Source: CAVYOE01 sp963770155
GTDB lineage: Bacteria > Actinomycetota > Thermoleophilia > Solirubrobacterales > 70-9
Assembly (NCBI GenBank): GCA_963770155.1
Contig: CAVYOE010000001.1
Coordinates: 2,232,001 to 2,296,000 of the forward strand
DNA: 64,000 nucleotides
Reading direction: 5' to 3'
This document shows positions 32,563-40,465 of this stretch, piece after piece. The translations under genes were made by a program, and so were the position numbers. The first letter of the stretch is position 1. Each line of letters begins with the position of its first letter. Under the pieces are notes generated by a model. The model was not told the DNA's origin and made no database searches. It worked only from the letters and a program-made list of their open reading frames with translations.

Positions 32563-33179
32563 TGGCCGAAACACAGGCAGTCGACAAGCGCCGCGTCATC
32601 CTCGATGCCGCAATCCGCGTATTCGCCCGTCAGGGCTTCCACAACTGCCGCGTCTCAGACATCGCCGGTGAGGCCGGGGTCGCCTACGGGCTCGTGTACC
32701 ACTACTTCAACTCGAAGGACGAGATGCTCAACGAGCTCTTCTCTCAGCGCTGGTCGCTGCTGCTTGAAGCAAGCAGGGAGGCAGACGTTGAAGGCTCGAC
32801 TCCACGCGACAAACTGGCGGCGATCGCCGGCTTCATCATCGAGTCCTACCGCCACGACCCCGAGTTGATGAAGGTGATCATCGTCGAGGTGACCCGCGCC
32901 GCAAACAGCTTCGGGCGCACCCACCTCGGCGAGATCCGCAAGGCCTACGACCTGATCGAGAAGATCGTCGCCGACGGCCAGTCCGAGGGGACGTTCAGGA
33001 AGGACGTAGATGCCGCCTTCGCCTCGATGCTCTTCTACGGAGCGATCGAGCAGCTCCTTACCGGCTGGATCTTCGGCGTCGTCCCGGGCAAGGACACCGA
33101 CTTCGACCACGCCAAGGACCTGGTGGTCGAAACGATCTGCGCCGGCCTGGAACCACGGCCGGCTGGAGCGGCAGTCTGA
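32562..33179 (+). CDS. TetR-family transcriptional regulator
   Basis: 205 residues. N-terminal HTH: RRVILDAAIRVFARQGFHNCRVSDIAGEAGVAYGLVYHYFNSKDEML (about 10-56), the recognition helix being the YGLVYHYF part. The ligand domain (about 80-200) has LMKVIIVEVTRAANSFGRTHL and LLTGWIFGVVPG; it resembles FadR-like TetR repressors of fatty-acid genes. Middle gene of a coupled three-gene operon. A palindrome at 31695-31708 upstream of the operon is the probable operator. Confidence 0.9.
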   Translation: MAETQAVDKRRVILDAAIRVFARQGFHNCRVSDIAGEAGVAYGLVYHYFNSKDEMLNELFSQRWSLLLEASREADVEGSTPRDKLAAIAGFIIESYRHDPELMKVIIVEVTRAANSFGRTHLGEIRKAYDLIEKIVADGQSEGTFRKDVDAAFASMLFYGAIEQLLTGWIFGVVPGKDTDFDHAKDLVVETICAGLEPRPAGAAV

Positions 33180-34486
33180 TGTGGGAGGGGCTGGCCCGGA
33201 CCCGCCGCCAGGACAGGGTCTTGCACGGCGCAGCGAAGGTTGCCAACGTCATCTTCGGATTGATCGCCTTGCCTCTGTGGCTGATCGGCCAGCGGCTCGG
33301 CGGCAGGGTGCGCGGATTGTTGGAGCGAGCCGAGCAGCGGACCCCGCGGTCGCTCCCGGTCCCTCCCCAAAGCCCGCGTTCGATGGACTCGCTGATGGTG
33401 GAACTTGAGGGCCTCCAGCACCACCTGCGCCCCAATCCGATCGCCGAGCTGCGCCGGGGGCTCGCCGACATCACTCCCTTCGTTGTCGCCCAGCACCGCG
33501 AGGGCGCGGTGCTCGGGTACCGCTATCCGGCGCAGTTCGAGGACCACATCTTCGAGGGCGCCGACGGTGAGCGGATTGCGGCCACGATCGGTCTCCAGGA
33601 GGCGGCGCGCCCCGGCCTGATCGTCGTCCACGGCGTCTTCACCACCAGCCGCTTCGACTACGTCCGTCAGATCGCCGTACGGGCCTACTACGAGTGGGGT
33701 TTCAACGTCGCCGTGCTTGACCAGCGGAGCTTCGGCATGACCGAGCTCACCACCCACGCTCCTTCGACCGCCGGCTGGAAGGAGGGTGAGGACATCGCGG
33801 AACTTGCCCGCTACCTAAAGAAGGCCGGCGCGACCAGCGTCGGGACTATCGGAATCTCGCTCGGCGGCAGCTCGGTCCTCAATGCCTGCAATCTCGACGG
33901 GGTGGAGGATGCTCTCGACGGCGGAATTCTGGCTGTCTCTCCGCCCGCCGAGCCAAAGGAGGTGTGGGCGCGGCTCTCCGAGCCGGTTCCGCGCACCCAC
34001 CCCCGCTATCCGCTCCACTACGCCTTTCGGGCGATGCTCATCTCCCGGGTTCGCTCGGGCCGCTGGCCGAAGGATGCCGAGCGGGCCGAGAACATGGTCC
34101 AGGTGCTCAACATCATCGCCGAGCCCTACTACGAGATCCCCGCTGACGAGATCTGGCGGCGCGCCCGCGGGCTCGACCGGGTCGGAGATGCGAAGGTGCC
34201 GCTGCTCGTCCTGCACCCCGAGGACGACGTCATCATCAAGGTCGAAGAGGCGCAGAAGCTGGAGCAGGCCGCCAAGGGGAACGACCTGGTCCGTGTCTGG
34301 ATCCTGCCTGCCGGCGCCCACGGGATCCTCGAGGCGATCGACTCCAAGTTCACCTACAACGTCTACCGCGGATTCTTCGAGCGCTGGGCGACCTACGCCG
34401 AGCGCGGAGCCGAGGCGGTGAAAGGCAACGGCAAGCTGGTTTACTCCCGTTCTGGTGAACGAGAGGAACGAGCTGCTCGAGAATGA
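33179..34486 (+). CDS. Alpha/beta hydrolase with N-terminal membrane-associated segment
   Basis: 435 residues. The fold is shown by LIVVHGVFTTSRFDYVRQIAV, the nucleophile elbow GISLGGSS (Ser228), LLVLHPEDDVI for the acid and PAGAHGIL for the histidine. An N-terminal stretch (about 20-42, KVANVIFGLIALPLWLIGQRL) is hydrophobic and may tether the protein to the membrane. Likely an esterase, lipase or thioesterase; with TetR and acyltransferase neighbours, a lipid substrate is reasonable. ATG shares one base with the TetR stop. Confidence 0.82.
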   Translation: MWEGLARTRRQDRVLHGAAKVANVIFGLIALPLWLIGQRLGGRVRGLLERAEQRTPRSLPVPPQSPRSMDSLMVELEGLQHHLRPNPIAELRRGLADITPFVVAQHREGAVLGYRYPAQFEDHIFEGADGERIAATIGLQEAARPGLIVVHGVFTTSRFDYVRQIAVRAYYEWGFNVAVLDQRSFGMTELTTHAPSTAGWKEGEDIAELARYLKKAGATSVGTIGISLGGSSVLNACNLDGVEDALDGGILAVSPPAEPKEVWARLSEPVPRTHPRYPLHYAFRAMLISRVRSGRWPKDAERAENMVQVLNIIAEPYYEIPADEIWRRARGLDRVGDAKVPLLVLHPEDDVIIKVEEAQKLEQAAKGNDLVRVWILPAGAHGILEAIDSKFTYNVYRGFFERWATYAERGAEAVKGNGKLVYSRSGEREERAARE

Positions 34487-34610
34487 CCTCGTCCGGCGGC
34501 TGATCTGGTCCGGCCTGCTGGCGGCGCTTGGCGCATTGGCATCGATCGTCGCGCATCGCGGCGCCACGACGATCTACGAGCGCGTTTTCGACGAGGAGCC
34601 GCCCGAGTGA
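34455..34610 (+). CDS. Small single-pass membrane protein upstream of Holin-X gene
   Basis: 51 residues from GTG 34455 (MNERNELLENDLVRRLIW...), with one hydrophobic segment (about 15-32) and an acidic C-terminus ending FDEEPPE. It starts within the last 32 bases of the hydrolase gene and its TGA overlaps the next GTG by four bases. Proteins of this shape commonly precede Holin-X and DUF3618 genes in actinobacteria. Function unknown. Confidence 0.65.
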   Translation: MNERNELLENDLVRRLIWSGLLAALGALASIVAHRGATTIYERVFDEEPPE

Positions 34611-35161
34611 GCACGTCAGAAGGCACGCCTGGGCCGCCCAAGCCTGATCCGCCGGCTCCGCCCAAGTCCGATTCGCCTGCTGCTTCGACTCCGCCGGCGC
34701 CGCGGCCGGGCGCCGTACGCGAGCCCGCGACCACAGTGCCGACCCCACCGGGGCCGGCGCCGCCCGAGCAGGAGCAGTCGGTGGGCGAGCTCGTGGTCGA
34801 GATCTCCGAGCAGGCCTCGGTCCTCGTCCGCGAGGAGATCGAGCTGGCCAAGTCGGAGGTCTCTGAGAAGCTCAACAAGCTGCTCGCGGGCTCGGTCGCA
34901 GGGCTCGTCGCCGGCGTATTCCTGATCGCGGCCCTCTTCCTGCTCATGCACTTCGCCGCGATCCTGCTCGGGGAGAACGTCTTCGACGGTCGTCTCTGGC
35001 TCGGCTACCTGGTCGAAGGTGTCGTGTTCATCGCGGTCGCGGCGGGTGCCGGGCTCTACGCATATCGCTCGATCAAGCGGGGTACACCACCGACACCGGA
35101 GATGGCGATCGAGGAGGCGAAGGAGATCCGCGAGGCATTCCAGGCGGAGCCGGGCGCATGA
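34607..35161 (+). CDS. Actinobacterial Holin-X family membrane protein
   Basis: 184 residues. The first 60 are Pro/Ser-rich and disordered-looking. Then VGELVVEISEQASVLVREEIELAKSEVSEKLNKLLAGS, an amphipathic helix typical of the Holin-X superfamily III domain (PF07332), and two membrane helices (about 101-122 and 130-153). Despite the name these are chromosomal membrane proteins, not phage lysis genes; there is no phage gene nearby. Four-base overlaps with both neighbours make a tight unit with the small membrane protein and DUF3618 protein. Confidence 0.78.
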   Translation: MSTSEGTPGPPKPDPPAPPKSDSPAASTPPAPRPGAVREPATTVPTPPGPAPPEQEQSVGELVVEISEQASVLVREEIELAKSEVSEKLNKLLAGSVAGLVAGVFLIAALFLLMHFAAILLGENVFDGRLWLGYLVEGVVFIAVAAGAGLYAYRSIKRGTPPTPEMAIEEAKEIREAFQAEPGA

Positions 35162-35433
35162 GTCCCGAGCCTGGCAACGGATCGACGCCCACGACGGGGA
35201 TCGCCGCGATTCCCGAGCCCGGCAGCCGCGAGCCCGAGCAGATCCGGGCTGACATCGTGCGCCAGCGCCAACAGCTCGGCCGCAACGTCGCCGCCCTCCG
35301 CGGGCGGGTTCGCGACCTCACCGACGTTCGCAAGCAGGCCCGCGAACACCAGACCGAGCTGATGATCGGTGCCGCGGCGGTCGGCGCGGTGGCGGCGGGC
35401 GTGTTCCTGCTGAAGCGCCGCGGCGACGACTAG
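35158..35433 (+). CDS. DUF3618 domain protein
   Basis: 91 residues. The central helix REPEQIRADIVRQRQQLGRNVAALRGRVRDLTDV (about 24-57) is the DUF3618 signature, followed by one hydrophobic segment (about 68-84) and a Lys/Arg end. DUF3618 proteins occur with Holin-X proteins in actinobacteria and are probably membrane-organising. The ATG overlaps the Holin-X stop by four bases. Its end overlaps the convergent arsC gene by four bases. Confidence 0.8.
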   Translation: MSPEPGNGSTPTTGIAAIPEPGSREPEQIRADIVRQRQQLGRNVAALRGRVRDLTDVRKQAREHQTELMIGAAAVGAVAAGVFLLKRRGDD

Positions 35434-35834
35434 CCGAGCTCGGTGAGCAGCGCCTCGATCCTGCCGTCGATCTCGTCGCGGATCCTGCGGACCGTGGCCA
35501 GGTCCTTTCCAGCCGGGTCCTCCAGCTCCCAGTCTTCGTAACGCTTGCCCGGGTAAATGGGACAGGCGTCGCCGCACCCCATCGTGATGACGACGTCCGC
35601 CGCCTTCACCCCGTCGTCCGTGAGCGGCCGCGGGAACCGCTTCGAGATGTCAATGCCGAGTTCGGCCATGGCTTCGACCGCGACCGGATTGATCTGATCG
35701 GCGGGTTCGCTGCCGGCCGAGCGCACCTGGACCCGCCCCGCGCCCTTGCGGTCGAGCAGGGCGGCCGCCATCTGACTGCGCCCGGCATTGTGGACGCAGA
35801 CGAACAGCACCTCGGGCAGGTCGGCCATGGCCAC
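35430..35834 (-). CDS. arsC: Arsenate reductase, low-molecular-weight phosphatase type
   Basis: 134 residues. Reduces arsenate to arsenite. The P-loop CX5R is CVHNAGR (about 13-19, in VLFVCVHNAGRSQMAAALL); MGCGDACPIYPGKRYEDWELEDPAG carries the further Cys pair and the general-acid Asp typical of thiol-coupled ArsC of the LMW-PTPase family (thioredoxin- or mycothiol-dependent). Starts at ATG 35834 or 35828. It is divergent from the arsR gene across 47 bases that hold an ArsR-like operator, so arsenite induction is expected. No ArsB/Acr3 efflux pump is visible in the window. Confidence 0.9.
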   Translation of the reverse strand: MAMADLPEVLFVCVHNAGRSQMAAALLDRKGAGRVQVRSAGSEPADQINPVAVEAMAELGIDISKRFPRPLTDDGVKAADVVITMGCGDACPIYPGKRYEDWELEDPAGKDLATVRRIRDEIDGRIEALLTELG

Positions 35835-35845
35835 AGGATATTACA

Positions 35846-35871
35846 TAGACAAACGTGATTCTAGTTTGCTA
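35846..35871. promoter_or_regulatory. ArsR-type operator between arsC and arsR
   Basis: CAAAC (35850-35854) and GTTTG (35864-35868) form an inverted repeat with nine bases between, extended by TAG(A) on the left and CTA on the right. AT-richer than its surroundings, and it lies between the divergent arsC and arsR starts, where an ArsR dimer would block both. Confidence 0.55.
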
Positions 35872-35881
35872 GGGTGGATTG

Positions 35882-36235
35882 ATGGCTGTCGATCTCGAGC
35901 TGGCCCCGAAGCAGAAGCGACCGATTGGCGAGCCCTGCTGCGTACCGGTCGTCTATCCCGATGTGGATCGGGCTGCCGCCGGGCGGATGGCGAAGGTCGC
36001 AAAAGCGCTCGGCGACCCGATCCGGATGCAGCTCGTCGACGTCTTGCGCAAGCACGCCGGCAAAGTCTGCGTCTGCGAGCTGGTCCCCCTGTTCGACCTC
36101 TCTCAGCCCACTGTCTCGCACCACCTGAAGGTGCTGCGCGAGGCCGGTGTGGTCGGCTCCGAGCGCCGCGGCCTCTGGTCCTACTACTACGTCCAACCCC
36201 AAGCAACCAAGGAGATCAAGCAATGGTTGTCATGA
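35882..36235 (+). CDS. arsR: ArsR-family arsenite-responsive repressor
   Basis: 117 residues. Winged-helix DNA-binding domain: ALGDPIRMQLVDVLRKHAGKVCVCELVPLFDLSQPTVSHHLKVLREAG. Possible As(III) ligands are the N-terminal Cys pair in GEPCCVPVV and the VCVCEL motif of the helix near the recognition helix. Divergent from arsC over a shared operator-like repeat. A tiny Cys-rich reading frame begins in the stop codon (ATGA) and a methyltransferase gene follows. ATG 35882; a TTG lies three bases upstream. Confidence 0.9.
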   Translation: MAVDLELAPKQKRPIGEPCCVPVVYPDVDRAAAGRMAKVAKALGDPIRMQLVDVLRKHAGKVCVCELVPLFDLSQPTVSHHLKVLREAGVVGSERRGLWSYYYVQPQATKEIKQWLS

Positions 36236-36270
36236 GAGACCCGGGGGAATGTCCTCCCGGCTGCTGCTGA
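36232..36270 (+). CDS. Possible 12-residue Cys-rich peptide after arsR
   Basis: An ATG that overlaps the arsR stop (ATGA) opens a frame of MRDPGECPPGCC and TGA. Three of twelve residues are Cys, clustered at the end, and it lies between arsR and a methyltransferase whose ATG (36249) is inside it. Translation coupling to arsR is plausible, but a frame this short can occur by chance. If made, CPPGCC could bind As(III). Confidence 0.35.
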   Translation: MRDPGECPPGCC

Positions 36271-36962
36271 ACGACCGAGACCCGGGAGCGTCGGACTGGC
36301 GCTCCCGGGTGCTCGAAGCGCGCCGCGGGCCGCAATCGGTCAGCGGCGTCTACTCGCGCCTTGCTCCCGTCTACGAGCTGTGGGCACGGATGACCGAGGC
36401 CAAGGCTCGCAGCCGCGTGCTCGAGCTGGCGAATATCCGCGATGGCGAGGACATCCTCGAGGTTGCCACCGGAACAGGGGCGCAGCTGGTCGAGTTGGCC
36501 CGCCGAAACCCCTCGGGAACGACTCGCGGCATCGAGCTGGCGCCGGGCATGGTCCGGCGAACGCAGAAACGGCTGGCGGCCGAAGGCCTGGCGGCGGTCG
36601 AGGTGCGCGAGGGGAGCGGCCTGGAGCTTCCGTTCGAGGACGAGAGCTTCGACCTGCTGGTCAACGGCTACATGCTGGATCTCCTGCCCCACGAGGAGAT
36701 TGTCGCGGCGATCGCCGAGTATCGCCGGGTTCTGCGGCCTGGCGGCCGCCTGGTGCTCTCCAACATGACGGTTGCCGAGCGCCGCCGGGACGGAATCTGG
36801 GACGAGCTCTACAAGCGCGGAATCGACTTGACGGCCGGGTGCCGAGGGGTCCTCGCCGCCCCGGTCCTCGACGAAGAGGGCTTCGAGCAGGTGAGCCGCC
36901 AGTACATCGGTCAGATGGGTTTCCCGACCGAAATCGTCACCGCGGTCAAGCCGCTCGCCTGA
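36249..36962 (+). CDS. SAM-dependent methyltransferase, UbiE/class I
   Basis: 237 residues. Class I Rossmann motifs: ILEVATGTGAQLVELAR (motif I, about 75-91), GIELAPGMVRRTQKRL, EGSGLELPFEDESFDLLVNGYMLDLLP (post-I and motif II) and EYRRVLRPGGRLVLSNM (motif III). Near the N-terminus, YSRLAPVYELWARM fits UbiE-like enzymes. It lacks the Cys-rich ends of ArsM, so arsenic methylation is not supported; it may still be read with arsR. ATG 36249 with GGGGGA just before it. Confidence 0.82.
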   Translation: MSSRLLLNDRDPGASDWRSRVLEARRGPQSVSGVYSRLAPVYELWARMTEAKARSRVLELANIRDGEDILEVATGTGAQLVELARRNPSGTTRGIELAPGMVRRTQKRLAAEGLAAVEVREGSGLELPFEDESFDLLVNGYMLDLLPHEEIVAAIAEYRRVLRPGGRLVLSNMTVAERRRDGIWDELYKRGIDLTAGCRGVLAAPVLDEEGFEQVSRQYIGQMGFPTEIVTAVKPLA

Positions 36963-36999
36963 TCGGGCCTGTCCGGGGCGGTGCCTAGCCTGCGCCGGG

Positions 37000-38100
37000 A
37001 TGGGGCACCGAGATGTCTCCTCGAGGCTGATCGCAAAGATCGTCCTGGTCGCGGCGGCCACCGTGGCCGCGCTGTATCTGCTCTTCCAGATCCGCAGCGT
37101 GATCGGGCTGCTCTTGATCGCGGTCTTCTTTGCGCTCGCCGTGGCGCCGGCGGTCAACTGGCTCGACAACCGCCGGGTGCCGCGGCCCGCGGCGATTCTC
37201 GCCGTCTACCTCGCAATCGGCTCCGCGATATTCGGGGTCGGCCTGCTGCTCGTCCCGCCCCTGGTCGACGGGATCGACGAGCTCTCCCAGGATCTGCCGG
37301 GCTACATCGAGGACCTGCGTGAGAACGAGACCTTCCGTGACTATGACGACGACTACCAGATCACCGAGAAGCTCCAGGAGCAGGTCGACGAGCTCCCGAG
37401 CCGGCTCGGGGATGCCGCCGGCACGCTCTCCGACGTCACCGTCGGCGTCTTCTCGAGCTTCGTACAGCTGTTCGCGATCCTGGTCATCGCCTTCTTCCTA
37501 CTGATGGAGGGCAGGAGGATGCTCGACTTCACCTACAACCAGGTCTCCGACGAACGCGAGCGGCGCCTGCGGACCATTGCCTCCGATGTCTCGGCCGCCG
37601 TCTCGGGTTATGTGTTCGGTGCGTTCTTCCTGGCGACGCTGGCAGGCATCGTCACTTACGCGGTGCTCTCGGTGCTCGGGACCCCGTTCGCGGTTCCGCT
37701 CGCGATCCTGTTCGGGTTCTTCGATTTGGTTCCGCTGGTGGGAGCGACGATCGGCGGCATCCTGGTTGGAATCGTGGTCGCCTTTTTCGACTTCCCGGGC
37801 GATCTGATCGTCTGGGTAATCGTCTTCATCGGCTACCAGCAGCTCGAGAATTACGTCTTCCAGCCGCTCGTCTACGGCCGGGCGGTCCAGGTACACCCGC
37901 TGATCGTGTTGATCTCGATTCTGATCGGCGCCTCACTGCTCGGTGTGCTCGGGGCGCTCATGGCGATTCCGGCGGCGGCCACGATCCAGGCGATCGTGCG
38001 GGACTACTGGCGCTTCTACCAGGAGAGCCTGGTGAAGGCGGTGAGCGGCGATCGGGGCGAGCCGCTGCCACCGTCGACCGAGGGCCTCGAGACGACCTAG
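37000..38100 (+). CDS. AI-2E/PerM-family membrane transporter
   Basis: 366 residues with about eight membrane helices. SVIGLLLIAVFFALAVAPAVNWLDNRRVPRPAAIL at the N-terminus, a soluble stretch (about 85-145), and the C-terminal IILFGFFDLVPLVGATIGG, QQLENYVFQPLVYGRAVQVHPLIVLISILIGASLLGVLGALMAIP-like block which is the hallmark of the AI-2E transporter (formerly PerM) family. Members export small molecules or couple Na+/H+; actual substrate unknown. Stop overlaps the convergent degV gene by four bases. Confidence 0.87.
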   Translation: MGHRDVSSRLIAKIVLVAAATVAALYLLFQIRSVIGLLLIAVFFALAVAPAVNWLDNRRVPRPAAILAVYLAIGSAIFGVGLLLVPPLVDGIDELSQDLPGYIEDLRENETFRDYDDDYQITEKLQEQVDELPSRLGDAAGTLSDVTVGVFSSFVQLFAILVIAFFLLMEGRRMLDFTYNQVSDERERRLRTIASDVSAAVSGYVFGAFFLATLAGIVTYAVLSVLGTPFAVPLAILFGFFDLVPLVGATIGGILVGIVVAFFDFPGDLIVWVIVFIGYQQLENYVFQPLVYGRAVQVHPLIVLISILIGASLLGVLGALMAIPAAATIQAIVRDYWRFYQESLVKAVSGDRGEPLPPSTEGLETT

Positions 38101-39032
38101 GCCTCGAGGAACTCCCGCGGGACGGCGCCGACTCCGACCAGGCCGGGGCCGATGTGGGCACCAAGCACCGGGCCGATCTCCGAGACGATCGCCGGGTCGC
38201 AGCCGAACACGGGCTTGCACGCCTCGACCACCTCCTCGGCGCCCTCTGGGTCGGTGACGTGCTGAACCACCCAGCCGTCGGCGCCGTCCCCGTGGCGCTG
38301 GCGGGCGTAGTCGACCAGGCGTGCAAAGGCGCGCTTGCGGGTCCGCACCCGCTCGACCGGCTCGATCTCTTTCTCCAGGGTCAGGATCGGCTTGATCTTC
38401 AGGGTCGAGCCGATCCAGGCCTGCGCCCCGCCGATCCGGCCGCCCCGCCGCAGGTACTCGAGGCTGTCGACCGCGAACCAGATCTTGAGCTTCTCGCGAG
38501 CGGCACCGAGGCGCTCGGCGATCTCCGCCGCGCCGGCTCCGGATTCTGCGGCGGCCGCGGCTGCCAAAACCAGCAGTCCAGTGCCGCCCGCGGCCGTGGT
38601 GCTGTCGAAGATTTGGATTCGCTCTCCGCCCACCCCTTCGCTTTTTAGTCGCTCCTTGGCCTGGTTCGCCGCCTCGACCGTGCCCGAAATCCCCGAGGAG
38701 AGGTGGATCGAGACGATCTCGCGGTCCTCGCCCAGTAGGGGCTCGTAGACGGAGGTGAAATCACCGATCGAAGGTTGCGAGGTGGTCACCGGCTCGCTGC
38801 TGCGTCGGAGCCGCTCGTAGAAATCCTCGTAGTCGGAGATGTCCGCCTCGCGCTCATGCTTGCCCTCGATTCCGACGTAGAGGCTGATCAGGTTGATCGC
38901 GTGGCGCTCGATCAAGTCGGTCGGCAGGTAGGAGGTGGTATCGGCGACGATCGCCGTGGGCGCGGGCAAGGGCGGGGCGATTGTTTCACCGGCGCCCCGC
39001 GCGGTGCGGCGCCCTGCCGGGGCCCCTACCAT
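38097..39032 (-). CDS. DegV-family fatty-acid-binding protein
   Basis: 311 residues. DegV proteins bind a fatty acid and in some bacteria present it to a kinase. Seen: AIVADTTSYLPTDLIERHAI, VTTSQPSIGDFTSVY (the ligand-contacting TSQPS motif), IHLSSGISGTVEAA, and SLEYLRRGGRIGGAQAWIGSTLKIKPIL with the conserved YLRRGGRI block. No fatty-acid kinase (FakA) is beside it. ATG 39032 is only eight bases from the divergent epimerase GTG at 39041, so overlapping promoters are implied. Confidence 0.88.
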   Translation of the reverse strand: MVGAPAGRRTARGAGETIAPPLPAPTAIVADTTSYLPTDLIERHAINLISLYVGIEGKHEREADISDYEDFYERLRRSSEPVTTSQPSIGDFTSVYEPLLGEDREIVSIHLSSGISGTVEAANQAKERLKSEGVGGERIQIFDSTTAAGGTGLLVLAAAAAAESGAGAAEIAERLGAAREKLKIWFAVDSLEYLRRGGRIGGAQAWIGSTLKIKPILTLEKEIEPVERVRTRKRAFARLVDYARQRHGDGADGWVVQHVTDPEGAEEVVEACKPVFGCDPAIVSEIGPVLGAHIGPGLVGVGAVPREFLEA

Positions 39033-39040
39033 CCCGGTCC

Positions 39041-40135
39041 GTGGCCCCCAAGACCCTGGTAACGGGCGGGACCGGGTTCGTCGGCACGCATGTCGTGCGC
39101 GCCCTTGCCGAACGAGGAGATGAGCTGAGGTTGCTCGTGCGCGACCCGGACCGGGCCGAGCATCTCGGCGGGCTCGAGTTCGAGACGGTTACCGGCGACG
39201 TCACCGATACGCGGTCCCTGCGCAAGGCGATGAAAGGGATGGAGCGCGTTTTCCACGTCGCGGGCACGACTTCGCATCGCTCCACCGCCCGCAAGCGGGT
39301 CTTCGAGGTCAATGTTGGGGGCACCCGTAACGTCATGGCCGAGGCACTCCGCGCCGGTGTCGAACGGGTTGTGCACACCTCGTCGGTCGCCGCGGTCGGC
39401 GCGGCGAAGCCGGGGGAGACCGCGAACGAGGACCAGTTCTTCACCGCGGGCCGCTACGGGATCGCGTACATGAACGCCAAGCACGAGGCAGAACTGGAGG
39501 CGCTTCGCGCCGCTGCCAAGGGCCTGCGCGTCGTCATCGTCAACCCCTCGTTCGTGCTCGGTCCGGATGACCCCACCGGGACTTCGAACGAGCTCGTGCG
39601 CAGGTTCCTCTCCCGCCAGATCCCCGTATACGTGGACGGCGGCCTCAACGTCGTAGACGTGCGCGATGTCGCGGCCGGACACGTGCTCGCCGATGAGCGC
39701 GGCCAGGAGGGCGAGCGCTACATCCTCGGCGGCCGCAACTTCACCCTGCAGCGCCTGTTCGCCGACCTCGGCCGGATCGCGGACATCCCGCCGCCGCCGA
39801 TGAAGGTTCCCGGTGCGATCGCGAGCAGGACCATGGAGGTGCTCGAGCTGGCCGGGCTGCCGGCACCCGCCTCCAGCGACGAGATCAAGGCCGGCACGCT
39901 CTGGCTCACCTACCGCAACGACAAAGCGAGGCGCGAGCTCGGATTCAAGCCGCGGCCGCACGAGGAAACGCTCGAGGACGCCGTCGCCTGGCAGCTCGAG
40001 AACGTCGATCTCGAGCAGGGCGGCTTGCGAACCCGCGCCACAGACGCGGCGCTGCGTGCGGGTGGCACGATCGCGGACCTCGGGTCGCGGCTGCCGCGTC
40101 CGCGGCTGCCGAAGAACCCGCTGCGTCGCGGTTGA
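39041..40135 (+). CDS. NAD-dependent epimerase/dehydratase, HpnA-like
   Basis: 364-residue extended SDR. NAD-binding GXXGXXG in TLVTGGTGFVGTHVV, VFHVAGTTSHRS, VVHTSSVAAVG and the catalytic YMNAK pair (Tyr, Lys) in GIAYMNAKHEAELEAL. PSFVLGPDDPTGTSNELV and VDVRDVAAGHVLA resemble the hopanoid-associated sugar epimerase HpnA, which modifies hopanoid side chains, but related enzymes use other sugars or dihydroflavonol-type substrates. GTG 39041 gives the right N-terminus; a longer frame from 38981 overlaps degV. Confidence 0.82.
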   Translation: MAPKTLVTGGTGFVGTHVVRALAERGDELRLLVRDPDRAEHLGGLEFETVTGDVTDTRSLRKAMKGMERVFHVAGTTSHRSTARKRVFEVNVGGTRNVMAEALRAGVERVVHTSSVAAVGAAKPGETANEDQFFTAGRYGIAYMNAKHEAELEALRAAAKGLRVVIVNPSFVLGPDDPTGTSNELVRRFLSRQIPVYVDGGLNVVDVRDVAAGHVLADERGQEGERYILGGRNFTLQRLFADLGRIADIPPPPMKVPGAIASRTMEVLELAGLPAPASSDEIKAGTLWLTYRNDKARRELGFKPRPHEETLEDAVAWQLENVDLEQGGLRTRATDAALRAGGTIADLGSRLPRPRLPKNPLRRG

Positions 40136-40443
40136 GCTCGCCCGGCCAAAACCCGGGGAGTGGGACGCGACTCGTCCTCTATCGCTGCCGGACCCCGACC
40201 AATTTCCTCTGCCCGTGCGGCTCGGTAGAGCGCAAGCTGCGCCGGCTCGGGCTCGAGCACCGCACCGAGCGGGTAGCGATGCGGCGTGCCAACCGTCCCG
40301 AGATCGTCGAGCTGACCCGCCAGCGGCACGTGCCGGTGCTGATCGACGGGAACGAGGTGATCAGCGATTCGAGGCGGATCCGGGAGTATCTCGAGCGCGA
40401 GCATGCGGGTGGGCACGAGCCCACGGGCGAAAGCGGCGACTGA
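40132..40443 (+). CDS. Glutaredoxin/glutathione-S-transferase N-terminal-like protein
   Basis: 103 residues. LVLYRCRTPTNFLCPCGSVERKLRRLGLEHRTERV resembles the first beta-alpha-beta of the thioredoxin-fold GST N domain, and HVPVLIDGNEVISDSRRIREYLERE (cis-Pro and the ES/DS contact motif) the second half. There are three Cys in the first loop (CRTPTNFLCPC), more than a standard CXXC. TTG start overlapping the upstream TGA (TTGA). Probably a redox or disulfide protein; located next to Fe-S proteins. Confidence 0.7.
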   Translation: MSSPGQNPGSGTRLVLYRCRTPTNFLCPCGSVERKLRRLGLEHRTERVAMRRANRPEIVELTRQRHVPVLIDGNEVISDSRRIREYLEREHAGGHEPTGESGD

Positions 40444-40465
40444 CGCTGCTTTACAATGTGTAGCG

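Noticed and set aside
34607..35161. Holin annotation as a hint of prophage
   Set aside because: No lysin, capsid, integrase or attachment site is nearby; Holin-X proteins are ordinary chromosomal membrane proteins in actinobacteria.
36249..36962. Arsenite methyltransferase ArsM
   Set aside because: The Cys residues that bind arsenite in ArsM are lacking; motifs fit a UbiE-like class I methyltransferase.
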